From contig WGLN01000019.1 of assembly GCA_016125555.1 (NCBI GenBank), positions 1 to 38,197 on the forward strand: a stretch of DNA of 38,197 nucleotides, given 5' to 3'. The stretch's first letter is position 1, and the number at the start of each line of letters is the position of its first letter. The translations under genes were made by a program, and so were the position numbers. Source of the DNA: Porphyrobacter sp. Lineage in GTDB: Bacteria; Pseudomonadota; Alphaproteobacteria; Sphingomonadales; Sphingomonadaceae. Of this stretch, positions 8,612 to 16,149 are shown one piece after another. The notes under the pieces were generated by a model. It was not told the DNA's origin and made no database searches. It was given only the letters and a program-made list of their open reading frames with translations.

Positions 8612-9712
8612 TTACTCGGCGGCATCCAGATGCGGCAGGGCACGCGCATCGAGCAGGGCGAGCGCGGCATCCTCGGGCATCTGAACGGGGGGATGCTTGC
8701 AGTAGAATGCGCTTTCGACGGTCAGCGCGCCGCCTTCGCCGCGATCGCGAGCGAGCTTGCAGAAGCGGATCGCATCCATCGCGCAGGCCGCGGCATTGGG
8801 GCTGTCCTCGACCGAGAGCCGCAGTTCGAGGTGCATCGGCACCCCGCCCCATTGTGCACCTTCCAGCCGCAGGAAGCAGACCTTGTTGTCCTTCTGCCAG
8901 GGCACGTATTCGGAGGGGCCGATGCGGATATTGTCGTCCTCGAGACGCCGTGCCAGCGCGGCCTGAACGGCCTCGGTCTTGGAGACCTTCTTGTCGGTCA
9001 GCCGGTCGGCATCGAGCATGTTGAGGAAATCCGTGTTGCCGCCGGTGTTGAGCTGATAGGTGCGCTCGACCGAGACCCCGCGGATCGCGAACAGGTTGGA
9101 CAGGGTGCGGTGGATGATCGTCGCGCCCACCTGCGCCTTGATGTCGTCGCCCACGATCGGCAGGCCGCGCTTGCGGAAACGCGATTCCCAGCCGGCATCG
9201 CTGGCGATGAATACCGGGATCGCGTTGACGACGCCGACGCCCGCCTCAAGCGCGCATTCCATGTAGAAGGCGCTCGCCTCCTGCGAGCCCACGGGGAGGA
9301 AGTTTATCAGCACGTCGACCCGCTCGCGCCGCAAGGCCGAGACGATCTCGTCCTGGGTCGCATCGGGCAGGTCGGCGGGCTGGAACCCGCGCGCGCCCGC
9401 AGCGATCATGTGCGGCGCGACCCCGTCGAGCACGCGACCCATGATGACCTGCGCCGCGCAAGGGGGGATCGCGGGTTCGAAGACCTGGGTGTTGTTGGGG
9501 GCGGCGAAGATCGCCTCTGCCAGGGGGCGGCCGACCTTCCGGCGGTCCACGTCGATGCCCAGCACGAAATCGATGTCGGAAGCGTGATAGGGCCCGATGG
9601 TGCGGTGGATGAGCCCCCCGCTCGCGCCGGTGCGGCGATAATAGGCCCCGCCCTGGACCAGCGAACTGGCGCAATTACCAACGCCGACGATTGCGACCCG
9701 TGCGCGGCCCAT
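8612..9712 (-). CDS. ino1: Inositol-3-phosphate synthase (myo-inositol-1-phosphate synthase)
   Basis: A 366-residue cytoplasmic NAD-dependent isomerase that converts glucose 6-phosphate to myo-inositol phosphate. It shows the NAD-binding start VAIVGVGNCASSL, the catalytic-region motif GDDIKAQVGATIIHRTL, LNTGGNTDFLNM, and the late SPNAA motif. Its size matches the short actinobacterial/archaeal-type enzymes rather than the about 510-residue eukaryotic ones. ATG 9712 is preceded by GAGGA about nine bases upstream. It heads a two-gene unit with the cytidylyltransferase, so inositol phosphate is probably made for CDP-inositol. A TTGACA element lies about 50 bases before the start in the AT-rich divergent gap. 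Confidence 0.93.
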   Translation of the reverse strand: MGRARVAIVGVGNCASSLVQGGAYYRRTGASGGLIHRTIGPYHASDIDFVLGIDVDRRKVGRPLAEAIFAAPNNTQVFEPAIPPCAAQVIMGRVLDGVAPHMIAAGARGFQPADLPDATQDEIVSALRRERVDVLINFLPVGSQEASAFYMECALEAGVGVVNAIPVFIASDAGWESRFRKRGLPIVGDDIKAQVGATIIHRTLSNLFAIRGVSVERTYQLNTGGNTDFLNMLDADRLTDKKVSKTEAVQAALARRLEDDNIRIGPSEYVPWQKDNKVCFLRLEGAQWGGVPMHLELRLSVEDSPNAAACAMDAIRFCKLARDRGEGGALTVESAFYCKHPPVQMPEDAALALLDARALPHLDAAE

Positions 9713-10007
9713 GCCTGCTTCCTCAACTGTGATAACAATCCATCACTGCAAACCGAATACCTGTCAACCGGAACGAATTTCCATTCTGAACCCTTTGCGG
9801 AGCCAAGGAATCGCCGTGTCTTTTCTCATCTAAACCGGATAATGGTTGCCAATAGGCAAGTCGAAACACACGGGATTCCCGAAGGTTGTCGGTGCAGGCT
9901 CGGAATAACCACTTAGCCGGGGAGGAGGGCTTCGGCGACAGGGGCGGGGGGCTCGCCCCTCGGAAGCGAAGGGGGAAGCAGATGCGCCAAATCGGAGGGA
10001 ATTGCGA
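9713..10007. promoter_or_regulatory. AT-rich divergent control region between ino1 and a glycosyltransferase
   Basis: This 295-base gap is clearly richer in A/T (about 9722-9900) than surrounding genes. On the minus strand a TTGACA (bases 9762-9767) is a good -35 element for ino1, though the hexamer 17 bases on is a poor -10. Small dyads are present: TTGCC-aata-GGCAA (9846-9859), CGGG-att-CCCG (9871-9881) and, in the glycosyltransferase leader, GGGGCG-n7-CGCCCC (9941-9959). The region probably controls both directions. Exact start sites are not resolved. Confidence 0.45.
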
Positions 10008-11177
10008 TTGCCGGTGAGTGCTGCAGGTCCGCCACGCTTTCATGTGGCGCTCGACTGCCGCTACCTCGGTCCGCGGCCGAGCGGTATCGGCGCGTGCGTC
10101 GCGGCGCTGGTCCGGCATCTGCCCGCGCTCGCGCCTGGTTGGCACTTCACCTTTCTGCGCAACCCTTTGTGCAAGGAGCCGCTGAGCGAGGCTGACAACG
10201 TCCGCGACATCGCGGTGCGCAGCCCGGCGAACGGGCCGGTGACGCTGCTGCACCTGCCGCTGGCGGCAAATCTTCGCGGGATCGATCTGTTCCATGCTCC
10301 CGCCAATATCCTGCCCGGCGGTCTCGCCATGCCCGCCATCACCACGGTGCACGACGTCATGTGGCTGACCCATCCCCGGTGGTGCAATCCGCGCCCCTGG
10401 GGCCTGGTCGAGCGGCGCTTCTATGGCCATGGCATCCGCCGCGCCCTTGCCCGTTCGGCAATGATCGCCACCGTCAGCGAGGCGAGTCGCGCCGAGATCC
10501 TGCGGATCGTACCCGCCGCCGCAGACCGCATGGTCGTCACCCGGTCCGGCGTATCGGAGGATTTCCGGCCCGCAGCGCGCAACGCCGCCGCTCTCGCGCG
10601 GCTCGGCATCCGCGACGGGCGGCGCTATGTGCTGGTGGTCGGTCAGGGGGCCCCCTACAAGAACCACGAGGGCGCGCTGCGCGCCTTCGCGCTCGCCTTC
10701 GCCGGCGAGGCCGACATCGATCTCGTGCTGGTGCGTCGGCGCGGCGACACCGGACCCGCGCTGCAGAAACTGGCGGGGACGCTCGGCATTGCAGGTCGGG
10801 TGCATTTTCTACCCGCGGTGGAGCGCGCCGAGCTGGTTCAGCTCTATTCGCAGGCCACTGCGCTGCTCCACCCCTCCTTCCTCGAGGGCTTCGGCAACCC
10901 GCTCGCCGAGGCGATGGCCTGCGGCTGCCCGGTGGTGACGAGCAACGTCTCGGCCATGCCCGAAGTGACCGCCGGTGCGGCGCTGCTTGCCGATCCGCAA
11001 GATCCCGGCGCGATCGCGGCGGCATTGAAGCGGGTGGCGGATGACCCTGTGCTCGCCGCCGAACTGCGCGACAAGGGATTGAAGCGCGCCGCCGAACTCG
11101 ACTGGCGGGCCTTTGCCGAAGCGAACCTTGCGCTCTACGCCCGGGTTCTGGCCGACGCCGGGGCGGGGGCGGCATAG
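10008..11177 (+). CDS. GT4-family glycosyltransferase within the inositol-lipid cluster
   Basis: A 389-residue GT-B glycosyltransferase. The N-terminus has VALDCRYLGPRPSGIG; the middle has TTVHDVMWLTHP and IATVSEASRAEI; the donor half has VVGQGAPYKNHEGALRAF and EGFGNPLAEAMACGCPVV, which carries the E-x7-E motif. The start is uncertain: GGAGGGA at 9994-10000 best fits TTG 10008, but TTG 10002 and GTG 10014 are in frame. It sits between ino1/cytidylyltransferase and the two CDP-alcohol phosphotransferases, and its 3' end overlaps the convergent phosphotransferase by 43 bases. It may glycosylate the inositol lipid (in the manner of PimA) or belong to the capsule set; the sequence does not decide. 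Confidence 0.83.
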   Translation: MPVSAAGPPRFHVALDCRYLGPRPSGIGACVAALVRHLPALAPGWHFTFLRNPLCKEPLSEADNVRDIAVRSPANGPVTLLHLPLAANLRGIDLFHAPANILPGGLAMPAITTVHDVMWLTHPRWCNPRPWGLVERRFYGHGIRRALARSAMIATVSEASRAEILRIVPAAADRMVVTRSGVSEDFRPAARNAAALARLGIRDGRRYVLVVGQGAPYKNHEGALRAFALAFAGEADIDLVLVRRRGDTGPALQKLAGTLGIAGRVHFLPAVERAELVQLYSQATALLHPSFLEGFGNPLAEAMACGCPVVTSNVSAMPEVTAGAALLADPQDPGAIAAALKRVADDPVLAAELRDKGLKRAAELDWRAFAEANLALYARVLADAGAGAA

Positions 11178-12028
11178 GCGAGCGCGGCGCCGAACGCGCG
11201 CCGCACCCGCGCCAGCGAGGCGAGCAGCACCGCGCCGAGCACCAGCACCTCGAACAGAAAATACCATTGCGGCCGCCCCGCCAGCATCGCCGCGCCGACC
11301 GCCAGCGTGCGGGTATTGGCGCTCAAGGGGCTGATGACCCCGAGCCATTCGCCGGCCCGGGCGCGCATTGCCTCGCGCAAGGCTGCGGCCCGCGCCGGGT
11401 CGAGCGCCGCGGCGGTCAGTGCCGGGCCGTGGGGAACGATGAGCCCGGTGAGCCACAGGTAGTATGCGACCAGCGGATGCTGCCGTCCGGACGCCGAGGC
11501 GGCGGGCACCGCACTCGCCAGCCAAGGGGTGCCGTAGACCGCGAGCTGGTACTGCCGCCGTGCGCCCTCGTAATGCGCCGCCTGCACCACCCGGCTTGCG
11601 CCCGCCGCCCCCATCAGCGCCCAGCCCCACCCGCCGATCTGTGCGGCGGCGATGGCACCGAGTGTGACGTAGAGCACGATGTGGCCGGAGTAGTCGCAGA
11701 TTCCGTCGACCAGCTCGCCGTGGGGTGAACTGCGCCCGGTTAGCCGTGCGAGGTCCCCGTCCGCGCCGTCGAGCACGTGCCAGCCCATGTGCAGCGCCAG
11801 GCCGAGCACCGCCCCCCACGGCCATGCGACCAGCACATAGGCCGCCGCCGCCAGCATGATCGCCGCCGCGCCCGCGATCGACACCATGTCCGGCGTGATC
11901 CGGGTGCGGGACAATCGCCGCGCCAGCCGCCACGACAGGGGATGGTAGAGCCGGGCATTGAGCGCATCCTCCAGCTCAGCCGGGCGCGCGGGACGCTCGG
12001 GCGGGAGTGAGGAGGGGGCGGGGTCCAT
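11135..12028 (-). CDS. CDP-alcohol phosphatidyltransferase family membrane protein
   Basis: A 297-residue integral membrane enzyme that transfers a phospho-alcohol from a CDP-linked donor. It has the full family signature D-x2-D-G-x2-A-R-x8-G-x3-D-x3-D, seen as DGADGDLARLTG ... G ELV D GIC D, preceded by a TRITPDMVS segment that opens the first membrane helices. About six hydrophobic segments are present, with an unusually long Ala-rich loop near residues 170-235. Next to a CDP-inositol synthase, the natural reaction is inositol-phosphate transfer to a lipid alcohol, but the acceptor is unknown. It is transcribed away from the second phosphotransferase gene, with 72 bases between their starts. 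Confidence 0.82.
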   Translation of the reverse strand: MDPAPSSLPPERPARPAELEDALNARLYHPLSWRLARRLSRTRITPDMVSIAGAAAIMLAAAAYVLVAWPWGAVLGLALHMGWHVLDGADGDLARLTGRSSPHGELVDGICDYSGHIVLYVTLGAIAAAQIGGWGWALMGAAGASRVVQAAHYEGARRQYQLAVYGTPWLASAVPAASASGRQHPLVAYYLWLTGLIVPHGPALTAAALDPARAAALREAMRARAGEWLGVISPLSANTRTLAVGAAMLAGRPQWYFLFEVLVLGAVLLASLARVRRAFGAALAYAAPAPASARTRA

Positions 12029-12100
12029 GCGCGCTTCACCGGATGAGGGTCAGGGCGGAGTTGCCCTGCGGCCATGTCCTCCTGCATATAGGGGGCTGTT
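12029..12100. promoter_or_regulatory. Short divergent promoter region between the two CDP-alcohol phosphotransferase genes
   Basis: Only 72 bases separate the two start codons, so both promoters must lie here or inside the genes. On the + strand TTGCCC (12061-12066) and CATATA (12085-12090) are spaced 18 bases apart and could be -35/-10; AGGGGG at 12090-12095 is a possible ribosome site for ATG 12101. This is weak, single-sequence evidence. Confidence 0.3.
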
Positions 12101-13171
12101 ATGCGGCGCAAATCCGCACCATCACGGACACCGGGCATGACGCGCGCCGCCACCTTCCGCTTCGCCTCGCCGCGCACCGCCGATCGGCTGGTGGCGGGGG
12201 TGCCCGCAGCGGCGCGGCTGGCCCGGGCCTTCGCCGAGGCGGGGGCCGAGGGGCCGCTGGTGCTGTCCTTCGCGCGCGGCGGCGGAGCTCTGGGTCCGCA
12301 CACCCTGGCCGAGATCGCGCGGCTCGCCCCCGGACTTGCGGTGGAGGTGTGCCCCGCGACCGCGGGCCTCACCGTCCCCGGCGAGCGACTGCCCGATGCC
12401 GCTGCCATCGCCGCACTGCTCTCCGGCGAGGCGCCGTCGCCCACACCCCCGGCCGATCCCGACGCCGCGCTCGACGCGGCGGCACGCGCGGTGATCCGCG
12501 CCACCGCCAAGCCGGGCGACGGTTTCGTCTCGCGCCACCTCAACCGGCCCCTGTCCCAAGCGGCCTCCGCGCGCCTCCTGCGTTTCGCATGGGTCCGCCC
12601 CGGCCATGCCACCGCGCTCAATGCGGTGATCGCGCTGGCGATGATCGCGGCGCTGTCGCTGCTGCCGGGGGAACTCGGACTGGTGAGCGGGGCGGTGCTG
12701 TTCCAGCTCGCCTCGATCGCCGACGGGATCGACGGCGAGATCGCGCGCGCCACCTATCGCACCTCGGCGCGCGGCGCGGCGTGGGACAGCGCGGTCGACG
12801 CGATGACCAATCTCGGATTCCTCCTCGGCCTGGTCGGCAACCTGTGGCGGCACGGGCGGGCCGAGGAGGCGCTGATCGGCGCCGCGGGCCTGCTGCTGCT
12901 GCTCACCGGCATGGTCGCGCTGGGCCTCCATGCCCGCGCGCGCGGAGAGCCGCTCCATTTCGACGGCGCCAAGCGGATGCTCGACGAGCGGCCGCACCTG
13001 CTCAAGCGGTGGCTGCGCTATGTCACGATGCGCGATTTCTACTGCCTGTTCCTGGCGCTGATGATCGCCGGCGGGCTGGTGTGGCACGCGCTGGCGATCT
13101 TCGCCGGGGCGGCGGCGCTGTGGCTGGTGACGGTGGCGGCGCTGCTGCTGCGTGCGCGCCGCACCATCTGA
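12101..13171 (+). CDS. CDP-alcohol phosphatidyltransferase with degenerate nucleotidyltransferase-like N-terminus
   Basis: A 356-residue protein. Residues about 170-350 form a CDP-alcohol phosphotransferase membrane domain with a perfect signature, DGIDGEIAR ... G AAW D SAV D; the DGEIAR spelling resembles the DIPPS half of IPCT/DIPPS enzymes. Residues about 15-120 are soluble. They have a pattern like an NTP-transferase (RTADRLVAGVPAAARLARAF, then AGAEGPLVLSF) but no LAAGxGSR loop or metal Asp, so this part looks inactive or structural. ATG 12101 follows AGGGGG by five bases; ATG 12137 is an alternative. Given the cytidylyltransferase and ino1 nearby, CDP-inositol is the likely donor. The lipid acceptor is not known. 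Confidence 0.8.
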   Translation: MRRKSAPSRTPGMTRAATFRFASPRTADRLVAGVPAAARLARAFAEAGAEGPLVLSFARGGGALGPHTLAEIARLAPGLAVEVCPATAGLTVPGERLPDAAAIAALLSGEAPSPTPPADPDAALDAAARAVIRATAKPGDGFVSRHLNRPLSQAASARLLRFAWVRPGHATALNAVIALAMIAALSLLPGELGLVSGAVLFQLASIADGIDGEIARATYRTSARGAAWDSAVDAMTNLGFLLGLVGNLWRHGRAEEALIGAAGLLLLLTGMVALGLHARARGEPLHFDGAKRMLDERPHLLKRWLRYVTMRDFYCLFLALMIAGGLVWHALAIFAGAAALWLVTVAALLLRARRTI

Positions 13172-13181
13172 GGCGAGAAGC

Positions 13182-14000
13182 TCAGGACAGCGCGATGTCG
13201 GGTGCGTCTTCCTGCTTCATCCCGACGAGGTGATAGCCCGCATCGACATGGTGCACCTCCCCCGTCACGCCTGAGGACAGGCCGGAAAGCAGGTAGAGGC
13301 CGGCCCCGCCGACATCCTCGATCGTCACGTTGCGGCGCAGCGGCGCATTCAGCTCGTTCCACTTGAGAATGTAGCGGAAATCGCCGATCCCGCTCGCAGC
13401 GAGGGTCTTGATCGGCCCGGCGCTGATCGCGTTGACGCGGATGCCCCGCGGGCCGAGGTCGTTGGCGAGATACTTGACGCTGGTCTCCAGCGCCGCCTTG
13501 GCGACGCCCATCACGTTGTAGTGCGGCACGACCTTCTCGGCCCCGTAATAGGAAAGGGTGAGGATGCTGCCGCCGCTCTCGGCCATCATCTCCGCGGCGC
13601 GCTTGGTCACCGCGACCAGCGAATAGGCCGAGACGTTCATGGTCAGCAGGAAGTTTTCGAGGCTGGTGTCGAGATATTGCCCGCGCAGCTCGTTCTTGTC
13701 GGAAAAGCCGATCGCGTGGACCACGAAGTCGAGGCTGTCCCAGCGTGCCTTCAGCGCGGCGAAACCGGCATCGAGCGAGGCCATGTCGGACACGTCGCAT
13801 TCGAAGGTGAAGTCGCTCCCCAATTCGGCGGCGAGCGGCTTCACGCGTTTGGCGAGCGCCTCGCCCTGGTAGGAGAAGGCCAGCTCCGCGCCTTGCGCGG
13901 CGAGCTGCTTGGCGATCCCCCAGGCCAGCGACTTGTCGTTGGCGAGGCCCATGATCAGCCCGCGCTTGCCCGCCATCAAGCCGCCCGTTGACGTGTTCAT
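13182..14000 (-). CDS. fabI: Enoyl-[acyl-carrier-protein] reductase (NADH) FabI
   Basis: A 272-residue short-chain dehydrogenase-type enzyme that performs the last step of each fatty-acid elongation cycle in the cytoplasm. It shows the FabI nucleotide-binding start GKRGLIMGLANDKSLAWGIA, FVVHAIGFS, and the catalytic Tyr-x6-Lys (Tyr161, Lys168 in HYNVMGVAKAALE). AGPIKTLAASGI is the substrate-loop motif. It is the last gene of a minus-strand set (dnaJ-like, yihY-like, fabI); its ATG overlaps the yihY-like stop by four bases. Confidence 0.95.
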   Translation of the reverse strand: MNTSTGGLMAGKRGLIMGLANDKSLAWGIAKQLAAQGAELAFSYQGEALAKRVKPLAAELGSDFTFECDVSDMASLDAGFAALKARWDSLDFVVHAIGFSDKNELRGQYLDTSLENFLLTMNVSAYSLVAVTKRAAEMMAESGGSILTLSYYGAEKVVPHYNVMGVAKAALETSVKYLANDLGPRGIRVNAISAGPIKTLAASGIGDFRYILKWNELNAPLRRNVTIEDVGGAGLYLLSGLSSGVTGEVHHVDAGYHLVGMKQEDAPDIALS

Positions 14001-14989
14001 ACCGACATCTCCTCAGCCGTGGGCTCGTCCCGGTCCTCGGGTTCGGCGAGCGCCGCGTTCAGCTGCGCGCCGATAACGAGTCCGAGGCCGACGAGCCAGA
14101 AAAAGAACAGCGTCACCATGATCCCGGCAAGGCTGCCGTAGGTGAGGTCATAGGTGAAGAAAGAGCGCAGCACCATCGGCAAGGCGGCCGCGACGCCGAG
14201 CCACCACAAGGCGGTGAACAGCGCACCGGGCCACTTGGGATAGGCGCGGCTGCGATAGGCATGGGGGGTGAGCGTGTAGAACAGCACCCACAGCGACCCT
14301 GCAAGTCCCAGCGCCGGCACGATCCGTGAAATGCGCAAGGTCGAGATCACCTCCGCAAGCTGCGGGAAGCGCGCGTCGATCACCACCTGCGCAGCGCCAA
14401 TGGTGACCTGCGCGAACAGCGAGATCATCAGCACCACCACCGCGGCGAGGATCAGCCCGGCCGACAGCAGGCGATATTTCCAGAAGGCATAGATCGCGCG
14501 GGTGCCGTAGGCGCGGCGCAGGATGTCGCGGATCGTCTCGATCAGGCTCGACACGGTCCACAGCGCCACCAGCGCGCCGCCCCACAAGAGCCAGCCGGTG
14601 CGGGCATTGATGACGTCCTCGGCGACCGGCCTGATCACTTCCGCGGCGGTCGGCGGGAGGGCGAGGGCGATCGCGTCGATCATTCCGTCCGCGCTCTTGC
14701 CGCCGCCGATCAGGTCGAACAGTGCCGCGCCGAGGATGAAGAACGGGAAGATCGCCAGCATCGCCAGATAGGCGAGGTTGCCCGCGTGGATGAAGCCGTC
14801 CGCCCAGGTTCCCGAGAGCACGCGCCCCGCGACCTGGAAGACCCGCGTGCCGGGGCCGAGCCGGCGGGTCAGCGCCGCCTTGATCCCGGCCTCGCGATCC
14901 TCGCCGTGCGCGCGCGCCATGCGCCGCGCCTCGGGCGAGAGCGAGCGCACTTCCCGCGCTTCGGGCGGCGGGAGATCGGCCTCGCTCAT
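13997..14989 (-). CDS. YihY/BrkB-family inner-membrane protein
   Basis: A 330-residue membrane protein with about six hydrophobic segments. The first includes AGNLAYLAMLAIFPFFILGAA, typical of the YihY/BrkB (once called RNase BN) family, and a late one reads LAGIMVTLFFFWLVGLGLVIG. The molecular function of this family is not established. The N-terminal about 45 residues are charged and cytoplasmic, and the C-terminus ends in an acidic tail. It lies 25 bases after the DnaJ-like gene and overlaps fabI by ATGA, so the three are probably co-transcribed. Confidence 0.88.
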   Translation of the reverse strand: MSEADLPPPEAREVRSLSPEARRMARAHGEDREAGIKAALTRRLGPGTRVFQVAGRVLSGTWADGFIHAGNLAYLAMLAIFPFFILGAALFDLIGGGKSADGMIDAIALALPPTAAEVIRPVAEDVINARTGWLLWGGALVALWTVSSLIETIRDILRRAYGTRAIYAFWKYRLLSAGLILAAVVVLMISLFAQVTIGAAQVVIDARFPQLAEVISTLRISRIVPALGLAGSLWVLFYTLTPHAYRSRAYPKWPGALFTALWWLGVAAALPMVLRSFFTYDLTYGSLAGIMVTLFFFWLVGLGLVIGAQLNAALAEPEDRDEPTAEEMSV

Positions 14990-15014
14990 CGGGCGGGGTT
15001 CCGCGTCCGGCCCC

Positions 15015-16010
15015 TCACAGGCCGAACTTCTCCCGCGGCCGCGCCGGATCGACCCAGCCTTCGAGCCGTTCCTCGAGCCCGGCGAGATCGGCGGGGAGCT
15101 GGATTTCGAGCGTCACCAGCTGGTCGCCGCGTTCGGGTTTGCCCTCGGCGGTCTTGCCCGCCTTCTTCGTCCAGCCCTTGCCGCCGAGCCGCAGAACGGT
15201 CCCGCCGCTGGTGCCGGGCTTGATCGTCAGCATCACCGGGCCATCGACCGTGGGGCACTTCACCTTGGCGCCGCGCACCGCCTCGTCGAGCGTGATCGGC
15301 AGGTCCATGCGGATATTGTCGCCCTCGCGCCGGAAGAAGGGATGGCTGCCGACCTCGATCATCACGATCCCGTCGCCCGGACCGCCGGGGCCGGGGTGGC
15401 CCTTGTCCTTGAGGCGCATCATCGTGCCGTCCTCGACGCCGGCGGGCAGCTTGAGGTTGATCGCCTTGCCGTCGGCGAGGGTGATGCGCTGGTCGCGCCC
15501 CGCGGCCGCCTCGACGAAGGGCACCGCCAGCCGGTACTGGATGTCCGCCCCGCGCCTCGGCGGAGGGGGCGGGGGCTGCTTGCCGAACGGCCGCCGCGTG
15601 TTCTGCTGCTGCTGGCGGGCGCGGCCGCCGAACAGGCCCTCGAACAGGTCGCCCAGATCGACCTCCTCGGCGCCGAACCCGCCGAAGTCGCTGTCACGGA
15701 AGCCGCCCGGCCCCCCCGGTCCCGCGCCATAGGTCCCGCCCCGGCCATAGGGCCCGCGCCCGCCCATTCCGGCAAACGGATTGGCGGGGTTGCCCTCGGC
15801 ATCGATCTCGCCGCGGTCGAACTGCGCGCGCTTGGTCTTGTCGGACAGCAGGTCGTAGGCGCGGGTCGCCTCGGAGAACTTCTCGGCGGCCTTGGGGTTG
15901 TCCTTGTTGCGATCGGGGTGCAGTTCCTTGGCGAGCTTGCGATAGGCGCTCTTGATGTCCGCCTCCGAAGCGGTGCGGGCAATGCCGAGGATGCTGTAGG
16001 GATCGCGCAT
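15015..16010 (-). CDS. DnaJ-family co-chaperone (CbpA/DnaJ class without zinc finger)
   Basis: A 331-residue J-domain protein that stimulates the ATPase of a DnaK-type Hsp70. The J-domain is at the N-terminus with HPD at residues 31-33. A Gly/Phe-rich linker (about 75-135) follows, with a short Gln run and a run of Pro, then two C-terminal beta-barrel substrate domains (DIQYRLAVPFVEAAAG, later GDIVM-like and VRLGGKGWTKK segments). The CxxCxGxG zinc-finger repeats of true DnaJ are absent, so it is a class II/CbpA-like protein. The stop lies 25 bases before the yihY-like start. It is divergent from pdxH. Confidence 0.9.
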   Translation of the reverse strand: MRDPYSILGIARTASEADIKSAYRKLAKELHPDRNKDNPKAAEKFSEATRAYDLLSDKTKRAQFDRGEIDAEGNPANPFAGMGGRGPYGRGGTYGAGPGGPGGFRDSDFGGFGAEEVDLGDLFEGLFGGRARQQQQNTRRPFGKQPPPPPPRRGADIQYRLAVPFVEAAAGRDQRITLADGKAINLKLPAGVEDGTMMRLKDKGHPGPGGPGDGIVMIEVGSHPFFRREGDNIRMDLPITLDEAVRGAKVKCPTVDGPVMLTIKPGTSGGTVLRLGGKGWTKKAGKTAEGKPERGDQLVTLEIQLPADLAGLEERLEGWVDPARPREKFGL

Positions 16011-16107
16011 GGTGAGTTAGCTAGGTGAGACAGTCGCCTTGCGCAAGCGGGCAGCCGCGCGCGCGAACAGGCGAAATTCACCATAAGCGCCTTTCGCGGC
16101 TCGCTTT

Positions 16108-16123
16108 GCCCACCTATGTGGGC
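16108..16123. promoter_or_regulatory. Perfect dyad upstream of pdxH
   Basis: GCCCAC-ctat-GTGGGC, six-base arms with a four-base centre, lies 27 bases before the pdxH ATG in the 139-base divergent gap to the DnaJ-like gene. A possible promoter (TTTCGC 16092-16097, 17 bases, TATGTG 16115-16120) would overlap it. It could be an operator or a leader hairpin. Confidence 0.3.
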
Positions 16124-16149
16124 TTCCGATTCCAGCAAGGACCGATGCG

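Noticed and set aside
9723..10805. Minus-strand open frame across the ino1/GT gap and the glycosyltransferase
   Set aside because: Mostly antisense to the GT4 gene, with no family-like sequence; the gap portion has regulatory-like composition.
12007..13233. A 408-codon + frame overlapping the second CDP-alcohol phosphotransferase
   Set aside because: The alternative frame is Arg/Gly/Ala-rich and lacks motifs; the annotated frame has a perfect catalytic signature.
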